This document shows, one piece after another, positions 54,102-64,000 of a stretch of DNA of 64,000 nucleotides. The position numbers were made by a program, and so were the translations under genes. How positions within the stretch are numbered: the stretch's first letter is position 1; every line of letters begins with the position of its first letter. The notes beneath the pieces are model-generated. The model worked only from the letters and a program-made list of their open reading frames with translations. It did not search any database and was not told where the DNA came from. Origin of the DNA: Streptomyces misionensis. Its GTDB lineage: Bacteria > Actinomycetota > Actinomycetes > Streptomycetales > Streptomycetaceae. The DNA lies in NCBI RefSeq assembly GCF_900104815.1, contig NZ_FNTD01000004.1, forward strand, positions 1,993,501 through 2,057,500. The letters run 5' to 3'.

Positions 54102-54933
54102 CCCGCTGAGCGCGGGCCTTGCGCGCCGCCGGTACGATCAGCGGGGTGCCCGTCTCGGGGTCCTCGATGACCTGGCACTTCAGCCCGAAGACCCGCTCGA
54201 CCAGGTCGGCCGTGACGATGTCGTGGGGGGCGCCCTCGGCGATCACCTCGCCGCCGCGCAGGGCGATCAGGTGGGTGGCGTAGCGGGCCGCGTGGTTGAG
54301 GTCGTGCAGCACGGCGACCAGGGTGCGGCCCTGGGTCTCGTGGAGTTCGGCGCACAGGTCGAGGACGTCGATCTGGTGCTGGATGTCGAGGTAGGTGGTG
54401 GGCTCGTCCAGGAGCAGCAGCGGGGTCTGCTGGGCGAGCGCCATGGCGATCCACACCCGCTGCCGCTGTCCGCCGGAGAGTTCGTCCACGTACCGGTCGG
54501 CGAGCCCGTCCACGCCGGTCTGCCGCATGGACTCCTGGACGACCCGCTCGTCCTCGGCCGACCACTGGCGCAGCAGGCCCTGGTGCGGGTAGCGGCCCCG
54601 GCCGACCAGGTCGGCGACGGTGATGCCGTCCGGTGCCACGGCCGACTGCGGGAGCAGGCCGAGGGTGCGGGCGACCTGCTTGGCGGGCAGCGACTGGATG
54701 GCCTGCCCGTCCAGCAGGACCCGGCCCCGGTCCGGCTTGAGCATCCGGGACAGCGCCCGCAGCAGCGTCGACTTGCCGCACGCGTTGGGGCCGACGATCA
54801 CGGTGAAGGAGCGGTCGGGGATCTCCACCGACAGCTCTTCGGCGATGACGCGCTGGTCGTAGGCGAGGGTGACGTGCTCGGCGGACAGGCGGTTCACGGT
54901 GCTCCTAGGGGTGTTCGTGCGCGGGTCGCTCAT
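54085..54933 (-). CDS. Iron-siderophore ABC transporter ATP-binding protein
   Basis: 282-aa ATPase of the FecE/FepC class. Walker A GPNACGKSTLL, LPQ Q-loop (LGLLPQSA), signature LSGGQRQRVWIAMALAQ, Walker B LLLLDEPTTYLD and H-loop VLHDLNHA. The DEPTTYLDIQHQ wording is typical for siderophore importers. The ATG overlaps the stop of the upstream permease (ATGA). Third gene of an iron-box operon. Confidence 0.93.
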   Translation of the reverse strand: MSDPRTNTPRSTVNRLSAEHVTLAYDQRVIAEELSVEIPDRSFTVIVGPNACGKSTLLRALSRMLKPDRGRVLLDGQAIQSLPAKQVARTLGLLPQSAVAPDGITVADLVGRGRYPHQGLLRQWSAEDERVVQESMRQTGVDGLADRYVDELSGGQRQRVWIAMALAQQTPLLLLDEPTTYLDIQHQIDVLDLCAELHETQGRTLVAVLHDLNHAARYATHLIALRGGEVIAEGAPHDIVTADLVERVFGLKCQVIEDPETGTPLIVPAARKARAQRVTAAS

Positions 54934-55976
54934 ATCCGGCCCGCCCGGCGCTCGGTGACCAGCAGCCACAGCAGATAGCCGCCGCCGAGGACGCCGGTGA
55001 CCACCCCGACGGGCAGCTGGTCGGCGCCGAAGGCGCGCTGCGCGGCCCAGTCGGCGGTGACCAGCAGGGCGGCGCCCATGCAGAGGGAGGGCACCAGGTT
55101 GGGGCCCGGCGAGCGGGTCAGCCGGCGGGCGAGCTGGGGCGCGGTGAGGGCGACGAAGCTGACGGGGCCGGCGGCGGCGGTGGCGGCCGCGGTCAGCAGC
55201 ACGGCGCCGGTCATCACCACCAGCCGCACGCGCTGCACCGGCACGCCGAGGGCGCCGGCGGTGTCGTCGCCCATCTCCAGCATCCGCAGGCCGCGGGCGT
55301 GGGCGAGGACCAGCGGGACGAGGACGGCGCACAGCGCGAGCAGCGGCCAGACCTGGTCCCAGTCGCGGCCGTTGAGGGAGCCGGTCATCCACACGACGGC
55401 GCGGGCCGCGTCGACCATGTCGGCCTTGGTGAGCAGATAGCCGTTGACGGCGGTGAGCATCGCGCTGACGCCGATGCCGACCAGGACGAGGCGGTAGCCG
55501 TGCACGCCCTGCCGCCAGGCCAGCAGGTAGATGGCGAGCCCGGTCACCAGTCCCCCGGCCAGCGCTCCGACGGTGACCGAGGCGGCGCTGCCGGACATGA
55601 GCACGATCACCACCAGCGCGCCCGCCGTCGCCCCCTGCGACAGGCCGAGGACGTCCGGACTGCCCAGCGGATTGCGCGAGACGGACTGGAACAGCGCGCC
55701 GCCGAGCCCGAGCGAGGCGCCGACCAGCAGCCCGACCAGGACGCGGGGCAGGCGCAGCTCTCGGACGATGAAGTCCTGGTAGGCGGTGCCGTTCCCGGCG
55801 AGGGTGCGCAGCACGTCGGCCGCCGGGATCTTCGCGTCACCGGTGCCGATCAGCGCCACGCCGGCCGCGAGCGCGGCGGCCAGCAGCAGGACGACGACGA
55901 TCAGCGCCCGCGGGTCCAGGCGCAGCGAGAGGCCGCCGGGGACGCGTACGGCACGGCTCCTGGGGTGTGTCCTCAC
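54930..55976 (-). CDS. Siderophore ABC transporter permease (FecCD family), second
   Basis: 348-aa BtuC/FecD-type permease with about ten membrane segments. Family motifs: LRLPRVLVGLLVGASLGLGGALFQSVSRNPLGSPDVLG and the late block GPVSFVALTAPQLARRLT. GTG 55976 overlaps the stop of the first permease (GTGA). Together the two FecCD proteins form a heterodimeric channel. Confidence 0.93.
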   Translation of the reverse strand: MRTHPRSRAVRVPGGLSLRLDPRALIVVVLLLAAALAAGVALIGTGDAKIPAADVLRTLAGNGTAYQDFIVRELRLPRVLVGLLVGASLGLGGALFQSVSRNPLGSPDVLGLSQGATAGALVVIVLMSGSAASVTVGALAGGLVTGLAIYLLAWRQGVHGYRLVLVGIGVSAMLTAVNGYLLTKADMVDAARAVVWMTGSLNGRDWDQVWPLLALCAVLVPLVLAHARGLRMLEMGDDTAGALGVPVQRVRLVVMTGAVLLTAAATAAAGPVSFVALTAPQLARRLTRSPGPNLVPSLCMGAALLVTADWAAQRAFGADQLPVGVVTGVLGGGYLLWLLVTERRAGRI

Positions 55977-57016
55977 AGCTGGGCCGTCCTCCGTCGTCGT
56001 ACCAGAAAGATGAAGACCGGGCCGCCGATGACCGCGGTGACGATGCCGACCTGCAGCTCCGCCGGGCGGGCCACCACCCGGCCGACGACGTCGGCGCCGA
56101 GCAGCAGCACCGGCGACAGGACGGCCGCGTACGGCAGGATCCAGCGCAGGTCGGGGCCGGTGAAGGAGCGCACCGCGTGCGGGACCATCAGGCCGACGAA
56201 GACGATGGGGCCGCAGGCGGCGGTCGCGGCGCCGCACAGCACGGTGGCGGCCAGCATGGCCAGGGCCCGGGTGCGGTGCGGGCGGGCGCCGAGGGCGCGG
56301 GCGGTGTCGTCGCCCATCGTCATGGCGTTCAGCGGCCGGGCCAGCGCGAGCGCGAGCAGGGTGCCCGCCGCGAGGAACGGCAGCACCTGCGCGATGGTCG
56401 TGTTCGTGGCCGAGGCCAGCGAGCCGACCGTCCAGAAGCGCATCCGGCCCAGTGCCGCGTCGTCCATGATCATCACGGCTTGGAGGTAGCCGTACAGGGC
56501 CGCGCTGATCGCCGTGCCGGCGAGCGCGAGCCGGACCGGGGTGGCGCCCCGGCTGCCGCCGAGGAACCACACCAGCGCGCCCACCGCCGCCGCGCCGAGG
56601 AAGGCGAACCACACATAGCCGGAGAGGCTGGTGACGCCGAAGAAGGTGATCGCGGTGACGACGGCCGCCGAGGCGCCGGCGTTGATGCCGAGCAGCCCGG
56701 GGTCGGCCAGCGGATTGCGGGTGAGGGCCTGGAGCACCGCGCCCGACAGTCCGAGCGCGGCACCGGCGAGCAGCCCGAGGAGGGTGCGCGCGAGCCGCTC
56801 GTCCACCACGACGTCGCCGTACGTCCCCGTGTCGTGGAACAGGCCGTGCCAGACCTGGTCCAAGGAGAGCGCCTTCGCCCCGATCGCGATGCTCGCCAGG
56901 GCGACGAGCGCCAGGACCGCGACGGCGAGCACAAGCCCAAGGGGCCGTACCGCCCGGCGAGTCGGGGACGCGGGGGCGGTCTCCGCGCGCTGTTCCGGAG
57001 GACTGTCGACCAACAC
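55973..57016 (-). CDS. Siderophore ABC transporter permease (FecCD family), first
   Basis: 347-aa permease: RLARTLLGLLAGAALGLSGAVLQALTRNPLADPGLLGINAGAS and GPIVFVGLMVPHAVRSFTG are FecCD signatures; about ten hydrophobic segments. The GTG at 57016 is only 5 bp from the iron box, so transcription probably begins at or next to the start codon. First gene of the permease-permease-ATPase operon; no siderophore-binding lipoprotein is encoded in the operon or elsewhere in the window. Confidence 0.93.
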   Translation of the reverse strand: MLVDSPPEQRAETAPASPTRRAVRPLGLVLAVAVLALVALASIAIGAKALSLDQVWHGLFHDTGTYGDVVVDERLARTLLGLLAGAALGLSGAVLQALTRNPLADPGLLGINAGASAAVVTAITFFGVTSLSGYVWFAFLGAAAVGALVWFLGGSRGATPVRLALAGTAISAALYGYLQAVMIMDDAALGRMRFWTVGSLASATNTTIAQVLPFLAAGTLLALALARPLNAMTMGDDTARALGARPHRTRALAMLAATVLCGAATAACGPIVFVGLMVPHAVRSFTGPDLRWILPYAAVLSPVLLLGADVVGRVVARPAELQVGIVTAVIGGPVFIFLVRRRRTAQL

Positions 57017-57020
57017 GAGG

Positions 57021-57039
57021 TTAGGTTAGCCTATCCTCG
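57021..57039. promoter_or_regulatory. DmdR/IdeR-type iron box
   Basis: The 19 bases TTAGGTTAGCCTATCCTCG match the actinobacterial iron-box consensus TTAGGTTAGSCTAACCTAA at 16 positions; the left half is perfect. It abuts the start of the first permease gene, where iron-loaded repressor would block transcription. Confidence 0.85.
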
Positions 57040-57094
57040 CTTCCGGTCGAGATCCCCGGGTACGGAAAGCCGCCGCCGCCGAGGTGAGGGGGCC

Positions 57095-58123
57095 TCAGAG
57101 TCCGAGCCGCGCCAGCGCCTTCTCCCCGTCCAGCTCGCAGGAGCCCTCCCCGGCCGCCGTCCAGGCCGCCGCGCACAGGGCCCGCAGCCCGTCCAGGGAT
57201 TCGCCGTCGCCGGACAGTTCCAGCCGGTCCGCCCCGGCCGTCGCCGTCCACCCACCGCACCGGAAACCGTCACCCTCTCGGGTGATTTCCGGCTGGCCCG
57301 TGAGCAACCCCCGCAGATCCGCGTCCACGTACGTCGGCCGGTGCTCCGGGGACGCGGCCAGCAGCCGGGCCCCGTCGGTGACCCCGGTCAGCACCAGCAG
57401 CGAGTCCACCCCGCCGTTGAACGCGCCCTCGATGTCGGTGTCCAGCCGGTCCCCGACCACCAGCGGGCGCCGCGCACCGGTCCGCAGGATCGTCTCCCGG
57501 TGCATGGGCGGCAGCGGCTTGCCCGCCACCTGCGGCTCCTTGCCCGTCGCGATCCGCACGACCTCCACCGCCGCGCCGTTGCCCGGCGCGATCCCGCGTC
57601 CGCTGGGGATCGTCAGATCGGTGTTGGACGCGAACCACGGCACCCCGCGCCGCACGGCGTACGAGGCCTCCGCGAACCGCCCCCAGGGCAGCTCCATCCC
57701 GCCGTACCCCTGCACGACCGCCGCCGGATCGTCGTCCGCCGACTCCACCGGCACCAGGCCCCGCTCGCGCAGCGCCACCCGCAGCCCCTCGCCGCCGATC
57801 ACCAGCACCCGTGACCCGGCCGGCACCTGCTCGGCGATCAGCCGCGCCACCGCCTGCGCCGAGGTGATGACGTCGTCGGCGCCCGCCGGTATCCCCAGCT
57901 CGGTCAGGTGCTCCGCGACCGCCTGCGGCGTCCGCAGCGCGTTGTTGGTGACGTACGCCAGTTGCATACCGCCCGCGCGGGCCCGCTCCAGCGAGGAGAC
58001 CGCGTGCGCGATCGCGCGCCCGCCCGCGTACACCACCCCGTCCAGGTCGAGCAGCGCCGTGTCGTACGCCTCGTTCAGGGGACGCTCACTGCCCCGCGGA
58101 CCGGTACCGACGCCCTGGCTCAT
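57095..58123 (-). CDS. HAD-superfamily phosphatase, NagD/class IIA-like
   Basis: 342-aa hydrolase. Nucleophile motif LLDLDGVVYAGG near residue 25, YVTNNALRTPQAVAEHL (motif II), GKPLPPMHRETI and VVGDRLDTDIEGAFNGGVDSLLVLTGV (motif III/IV, class IIA). An unusual C-terminal part of about 70 aa follows the HAD fold. Substrate probably a small phosphate such as phosphoglycolate or a sugar phosphate. It corresponds to Rv1692 upstream of tlyA in M. tuberculosis, here separated from it by the SCP2 and iron-transport genes. Confidence 0.88.
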   Translation of the reverse strand: MSQGVGTGPRGSERPLNEAYDTALLDLDGVVYAGGRAIAHAVSSLERARAGGMQLAYVTNNALRTPQAVAEHLTELGIPAGADDVITSAQAVARLIAEQVPAGSRVLVIGGEGLRVALRERGLVPVESADDDPAAVVQGYGGMELPWGRFAEASYAVRRGVPWFASNTDLTIPSGRGIAPGNGAAVEVVRIATGKEPQVAGKPLPPMHRETILRTGARRPLVVGDRLDTDIEGAFNGGVDSLLVLTGVTDGARLLAASPEHRPTYVDADLRGLLTGQPEITREGDGFRCGGWTATAGADRLELSGDGESLDGLRALCAAAWTAAGEGSCELDGEKALARLGL

Positions 58124-58185
58124 ATCCGTGTCTCTCCTCGTTCACTCGCCTTTCCCCCGATCATCCCGCATGCCGCCGGCACACG

Positions 58186-58191
58186 TACGAT
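58186..58191 (+). promoter_or_regulatory. -10 element TACGAT of the DUF1015 gene
   Basis: A good -10 hexamer ends 6 bp before the ATG at 58198, so the transcript is expected to be leaderless. No ribosome site precedes the ATG. Confidence 0.5.
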
Positions 58192-58197
58192 GCCGGG

Positions 58198-59481
58198 ATG
58201 GACACTGCAGGTCACTCGGAAGCAATGGCGCGCCGGGGCCTGGAACTCACCCCGTTCCGCGGCCTTCGTTACGACCCCGACCGGGTCGGCAGCCTGGCCT
58301 CCGTCACCTCCCCTCCGTACGACGTCGTCGTGCGGCCCGACGGGGTGCACCACCTCCAGTCGGCGGACCCGTACAACATCGTCCGGCTGATCCTCCCCGA
58401 GGCGGGTACCCCCAGCGCCCGCACCGAGCAGGCCGCCGACACCCTGCGCCGCTGGCTGGACGAGGGCGTCCTCGCCGCGGACCCGGAACCCGCCCTGTAC
58501 GTGTACGAGCAGCAGGACGGCGACGGCATGCTCCAGCGCGGCGTCATCGGCGCCCTGCGGGTCTGCGAACCCGCCGAGGGCGTGGTGCTGCCGCACGAGG
58601 ACGTCATGCCCCCCGTGGTCGCCGAACGCGCCGCCCTGCTGCGCGCCACCCGCGCCAACCTGGAGCCGCTGTTGCTGAGCTACCGCGGCGACGGCACCGC
58701 CGCCGAGGTCGTGGAACGCACCGTGGAGAAGCCCCCGCTGCTGGCCACCACCACCGAGGACGGTGTCCGGCACCGGCTGTGGGCCGTCACCGACGCCGCC
58801 GACGTGGCCCGCGTCCAGGACGACCTGTCCCACCACCAGGCGCTGATCGCCGACGGCCACCACCGCTGGGCCACCTATCTGCGGCTGCGCGCCGAGCAGC
58901 GGACGCCGGGCCCCTGGGACTACGGCCTGGTCCTGCTGGTCGACACGGCCCGCTACCCGTTGCGCGTCCGCGCCATCCACCGCCTGCTGCACGGCCTGCC
59001 GGTGGCGGACGCGCTGGCCGCCGTGGAGGGCCTGTTCCGGGTACGGCACCTCCGGGTGCCGCTGCCCGAGGCGCTGGCGGCGCTGGCCGACGCGTCCTGC
59101 GCGAGCAACGCCTTCCTGCTGGCCGGCGACGGCGCCTTCCACCTGCTGGACCGCCCGGACCCGGACCTGCTGGCCCGCACGGTGCCGGCCGACCGCCCGG
59201 CCGCCTGGCGCTCCATGGACGCGACGGTGCTGCACGCGACCCTGCTGGAACACGTCTGGCACATCCCCGAGGACTCCCCCGCCCACATCGCCTACATCCA
59301 CGACACGGCCGCGACCGTCGCGAAGGCGGAGCACGACGGCGGTACGGCCGTGCTGATGCACCCGGTGCGCGAGGAGGTCGTGCGCGAGCTGGCCCGCCAG
59401 GGCGTGACGGTGCCCCGCAAGTCGACGTCGTTCGGGCCGAAGCCGGCGACGGGACTGGTGCTGCGGGCCCTGGAGATCTGA
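58198..59481 (+). CDS. DUF1015 family protein
   Basis: 427-aa cytoplasmic protein of the widespread DUF1015 family, without established biochemical role. ELTPFRGLRYDPDRVG near the start, VTSPPYDVV, ADPYNIVRLILPE, YVYEQQ, VLPHEDVMP, and IADGHHRWATYL are conserved blocks. ATG 58198 with a leaderless promoter; ATG 58225 (MARRGLELTPF) is an alternative. It is divergent from the HAD phosphatase gene and convergent with the repeat-rich TPR gene. Confidence 0.85.
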   Translation: MDTAGHSEAMARRGLELTPFRGLRYDPDRVGSLASVTSPPYDVVVRPDGVHHLQSADPYNIVRLILPEAGTPSARTEQAADTLRRWLDEGVLAADPEPALYVYEQQDGDGMLQRGVIGALRVCEPAEGVVLPHEDVMPPVVAERAALLRATRANLEPLLLSYRGDGTAAEVVERTVEKPPLLATTTEDGVRHRLWAVTDAADVARVQDDLSHHQALIADGHHRWATYLRLRAEQRTPGPWDYGLVLLVDTARYPLRVRAIHRLLHGLPVADALAAVEGLFRVRHLRVPLPEALAALADASCASNAFLLAGDGAFHLLDRPDPDLLARTVPADRPAAWRSMDATVLHATLLEHVWHIPEDSPAHIAYIHDTAATVAKAEHDGGTAVLMHPVREEVVRELARQGVTVPRKSTSFGPKPATGLVLRALEI

Positions 59482-59498
59482 GCCTCCCCGGACATGCG

Positions 59499-59534
59499 GA
59501 AGGGGGCGGGTTCCACCGGGAACCCGCCCCCTTC
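59499..59534. terminator. Bidirectional terminator after the DUF1015 gene and the RGG/TPR gene
   Basis: A perfect 16-bp stem (59499-59514 / 59519-59534) with a 4-nt loop lies between the convergent stop codons at 59481 and 59555. Confidence 0.85.
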
Positions 59535-59554
59535 ACTCGTTTCACGGACGCGCG

Positions 59555-61516
59555 TCAGTCCTTGTCGCCGTCCTCCTGCGGAGCGGCGTCGGCGGACTCG
59601 CCGCCGGTGCCGTTCTCGCCTTCGCCCTCGTCCTCGTGCTCGCCCTCGTCCTCGTGCTCGTCCAGGGCGTCCACGAACTCCACGCCGTCCAGCTCGGCGA
59701 GCCGGTCGGAGGCGTCGGTGCTGCCGTCCCGGTCGGCCTCGACGGCCTTCGCGAACCACTCCCGCGCCTCGTCCCGCCGGTCGACGGCCAGCAGGGCGTC
59801 GGCGTAGGCGTAGCGCAGGCGCGCGGTCCACGGCTGGATGGAGTTCGAGGCCAGCTCGGGACTCTGGAGGGTGACGATGGCCGCGTCCAGCTGGCCCATG
59901 TCACGCCGGGCACCGGCCGCGACCAGCCGCATCTCGACCTGGCCGGCCTTGTCCAGCTTGTGCACCTCCGGGGCGCCGGCCATGTCCAGCGCCTTCTCCG
60001 GGCGGCCGAGCCCGCGCTCGCAGTCGGCCATCACCGGCCACAGCTCCACGGTGCCGGTCATCCGCCGGGCGGCCCGGAACTCGGCGAGGGCCTCGCTGTA
60101 CTTCTGGTTCGCGTACGCGGCGAAACCGGCGGCCTCGCGCACGGCGGCCACTCGGGAGGCCAGGCGCAGCGCGACCCTGGAGTAGCCGTAGGCACCCTCG
60201 GGGTCCTCGTCGATCAGCCGGGCGACCATCACCAGGTTGCGGGCGACGTCCTCGGCGAGCGTCTTGGGCAGGCTCTGGAGCTCCTGCTTGACGTCCTTGT
60301 CGATCTCGTCGCCGGTGACGTCCTCCGGGATCGGCAGCCGCTTGATCGGCTCGCGGTCGCGGTCCCGCTCGTCGCGGAAGCGGCCACCGCCACGGCGGTC
60401 GTCGCCACGGCGGTCGTCGCGTCCGCCCCGGTCGTCCCGGCCGCGGAAGCCGCCCGGCCGGCCGCCGCGGTCGTCGCGACGGGGGCCACGGCCGCCTCGG
60501 TCGTCCCGGCCGCGGAAGCCACCGCGGTCGCCACGGTCGTCACGGCGGAAGCCACCGCGGTCGCCACGGTCGTCACGGCGGAAGCCGCCGCGGTCGCCGC
60601 GGTCGTCCTCACGCCGGTAGGACGGACGGGAGTCGTCGCGGCGGTACGACGGACGCTCGTCACGACGGTCATCACGGCGGTCGTCGCGCCGGCCGTAGCC
60701 GCCGCGGTCGTCGTCACGGCGGTAGGAGGGACGGGAGTCGTCGCGGCGGTACGACGGACGCTCGTCACGACGGTCGTCGCGACGGAAGCCGCCGCGGTCG
60801 TCGTCACGGCGGAAGCCACGGTCGCCACGGTCGTCACGGCGCGGGCCGCGGTCACGGTCGTCCCGGTGGAACGCCGGACGCGAGGAACGCTCGCCCTCGC
60901 GGCGGTCGTCGCGCCGGTCGTCCCGGCCGCGGAAGCCACCGCGGTCACCGCGGTTGTCGTCACGGCGGTCGTCACGGCGGAAGCCGCCGCGGTTGTCGTC
61001 GCGACGGCCGTAGCCGCCACCACGGTTGTCGTCACGGCGGTCGTCGCGCCGGAAGCCACCGCGGTCGCCGCGGTCGTCGTCGCGCCGGTAGGAGGGACGG
61101 GAGTCGTCGCGGCGGTACGACGGACGCTCGTCACGGCGGTCGTCGCGACGGTCGTCACGGCGGAAGCCGCCGCGGTCGTCGTCGCGGCGGAAGCCACGGT
61201 CGCCCCGGTCGTCACGGCGCGGGCCCCGGTCGCGGTCGTCGCGACGGCCGTAGCCGCCACCACGGTTGTCGTCACGGCGGTCGTCGCGGCCGCGGAAGCC
61301 ACCGCGGTCACCACGGTCGTCGTCACGGCGGAAGCCGCCGCGGTTGTCGTCGCGACGGCCGTAGCCGCCACCACGGTTGTCATCGCGACGGTCGTCGCGA
61401 CGGAAGCCACCGCGGTCACCACGGTCGCCGCGGTAGCCGCCGCGGTCGCCCCGGTCACCACTGTCCCGTCGCCGCTGGTCGCGCTCCGGTCGGTCGTCGG
61501 GAGAGTTGGTGGACAT
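59555..61516 (-). CDS. RGG/RDD-repeat protein with C-terminal TPR-like domain
   Basis: 653-aa protein in two parts. Residues about 10-388 consist almost entirely of short repeats of Arg, Asp, Gly with Phe/Tyr (GGFRRDD, GGGYGRRDDNR, DERPSYRRDDSRPSYRR), a disordered RNA-binding-type sequence. From EPIKRLPIPEDV (389) a helical TPR-like domain (SRVALRLASRVAAVREAAGFAAYANQKYSEALAEFRAARR) follows, then an acidic Glu/Asp/Gly tail. The C-terminal domain corresponds to Rv1691 of M. tuberculosis at the same place in the tlyA block. ATG 61516 has AGGAG 6 nt upstream. The gene begins 43 bp beyond the stem of the rRNA operon terminator. A ribosome- or RNA-related role is likely but unproven. Confidence 0.85.
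   Translation of the reverse strand: MSTNSPDDRPERDQRRRDSGDRGDRGGYRGDRGDRGGFRRDDRRDDNRGGGYGRRDDNRGGFRRDDDRGDRGGFRGRDDRRDDNRGGGYGRRDDRDRGPRRDDRGDRGFRRDDDRGGFRRDDRRDDRRDERPSYRRDDSRPSYRRDDDRGDRGGFRRDDRRDDNRGGGYGRRDDNRGGFRRDDRRDDNRGDRGGFRGRDDRRDDRREGERSSRPAFHRDDRDRGPRRDDRGDRGFRRDDDRGGFRRDDRRDERPSYRRDDSRPSYRRDDDRGGYGRRDDRRDDRRDERPSYRRDDSRPSYRREDDRGDRGGFRRDDRGDRGGFRRDDRGDRGGFRGRDDRGGRGPRRDDRGGRPGGFRGRDDRGGRDDRRGDDRRGGGRFRDERDRDREPIKRLPIPEDVTGDEIDKDVKQELQSLPKTLAEDVARNLVMVARLIDEDPEGAYGYSRVALRLASRVAAVREAAGFAAYANQKYSEALAEFRAARRMTGTVELWPVMADCERGLGRPEKALDMAGAPEVHKLDKAGQVEMRLVAAGARRDMGQLDAAIVTLQSPELASNSIQPWTARLRYAYADALLAVDRRDEAREWFAKAVEADRDGSTDASDRLAELDGVEFVDALDEHEDEGEHEDEGEGENGTGGESADAAPQEDGDKD
60352..61490. 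repeat. Repeat tract coding for the RGG/RDD region
   Basis: Over 1.1 kb of degenerate tandem and interspersed repeats inside the coding region. Unit lengths vary (about 21-60 bp). A unit of about 50 bp beginning GGTAGGA and encoding RRDERPSYRRDDSRPSYRR occurs almost unchanged at 60616, 60721 and 61087. Such tracts are prone to copy-number change and to assembly error. Confidence 0.9.
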
Positions 61517-61544
61517 GGTGACTCCTGTCTTCGGTACCGCAAGC

Positions 61545-61550
61545 ATTGTA
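61545..61550 (-). promoter_or_regulatory. Possible -10 (TACAAT) of the RGG/TPR gene
   Basis: On the minus strand TACAAT lies just after the U-rich tail of the rRNA terminator and about 28 bp before the ATG at 61516. No -35 is recognisable at 17-18 bp, so the gene may instead or also be read from the rRNA operon. Confidence 0.35.
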
Positions 61551-61558
61551 AAAACGAA

Positions 61559-61599
61559 AGGACCCCTGGTCCCAGCTGAACGCTGGGACCAGGGGTCCT
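61559..61599 (-). terminator. rRNA operon terminator
   Basis: A perfect 18-bp stem (61559-61576 / 61582-61599) with a 5-nt loop, followed on the minus strand by CTTTCGTTTTTA. This is a full intrinsic terminator with U-tract, directly after 5S rRNA. Confidence 0.92.
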
Positions 61600-61609
61600 C
61601 CAAAGATTG

Positions 61610-61727
61610 TTCGGCGGCGTCCTACTCTCCCACAGGGTCCCCCCTGCAGTACCATCGGCGCTGTGAGGCTTAGCTTCCGGGTTCGGAATGTAACCGGGCG
61701 TTTCCCTCACGCTATAACCACCGAAAC
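61610..61727 (-). rRNA. rrf: 5S ribosomal RNA
   Basis: On the minus strand the sequence starts GTTTCGGTGGTTATAGCG and ends GAGTAGGACGCCGCCGAAC, with the conserved CCGAACCCGGAAGCTAAG loop. About 118 nt; ends may be off by a few bases. Separated from 23S by an internal spacer of about 100 bp (61728-61830) in which I see no tRNA. Confidence 0.95.
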
Positions 61728-61830
61728 CCTAATGGTTTCGAGCGAACAAGCACACTTTGTAGTTATGCGTTCTGCTCTGAGCCGGCAACCGTTCGTTGCC
61801 TCAGAACTTACACAGTGGACGCGAGCAACT

Positions 61831-64000
<2,170 letters not shown>

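Noticed and set aside
60352..61490. Repeat tract considered as a CRISPR array
   Set aside because: Units vary in length and sequence, there are no constant spacers, the tract stays in one reading frame, and no cas genes are present.
59636..61579. 647-codon plus-strand frame rich in Val/Ala/Thr
   Set aside because: It arises from the complement of the RGG/RDD repeats; there is no ribosome site and no domain, and the minus strand has a conserved TPR domain with good signals.

Overview
The window comes from a high-GC actinomycete, almost certainly a Streptomyces. Codon third positions are strongly G/C, GTG starts and four-base GTGA/ATGA gene overlaps are common, and several promoters appear to give leaderless transcripts. 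Many genes are Streptomyces hallmarks: two secreted streptogrisin-type proteases, an SflA-like SepF paralogue, a LysM resuscitation-promoting factor and a DmdR-type iron box. The right end enters a ribosomal RNA operon (5S plus the 3' part of 23S, minus strand).

Left part (1-23.6 kb, accessory). An SOS-boxed error-prone polymerase gene (dnaE2, cut by the left edge) is followed by two paralogous secreted S1 proteases. Next is a polar amino acid/sulfur-type uptake cluster: permease, FAD/NAD(P)-binding protein, ATPase, flavin-dependent oxidoreductase and a DUF1684 gene on the minus strand, with a divergent substrate-binding lipoprotein preceded by a 23-codon Cys-ending leader peptide. The distal end of this cluster is decaying: the oxidoreductase lacks its central segment and the DUF1684 gene is broken by at least four frameshifts. 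Then come a Cys-tailed DUF5685 protein, sflA, a glutaryl-CoA-dehydrogenase-like enzyme, an MFS exporter, two membrane enzymes (PIG-V-like glycosyltransferase and PAP2 phosphatase), a small I78 inhibitor, an Rpf/LysM cell-wall enzyme and two unrecognised Streptomyces genes.

Middle and right (23.6-61.5 kb, mostly core). The run der-plsC-cmk-tyrA-aroH, rluB-scpB-scpA-RHH-parA, ald, nudix, pyrG, recN-ppnK-tlyA-small gene-HAD phosphatase-TPR gene follows the order known in other actinobacteria, for example the Mycobacterium tuberculosis Rv1691-Rv1713 block. Insertions break the core run: a Rieske lipoprotein plus two RlaP-like nucleotidyltransferases and an ADP-ribosylglycohydrolase with a striking operator-like palindrome; a GH15 enzyme, flavoprotein and PucR regulator; a GT4/MraY-like pair; and an SCP2 protein plus an iron-box-controlled siderophore-type ABC transporter without its binding protein. 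The last protein gene has an N-terminal half made of RGG/RDD repeats and starts 43 bp beyond the stem of the rRNA operon terminator.

I see no prophage, insertion sequence, CRISPR array, tRNA or biosynthetic gene cluster. The best leads for undescribed biology are the RlaP/RlaP/ADP-ribosylglycohydrolase group with its palindrome, the Cys-ending leader peptide over the decaying uptake cluster, and the repeat-rich protein coupled to the rRNA operon.
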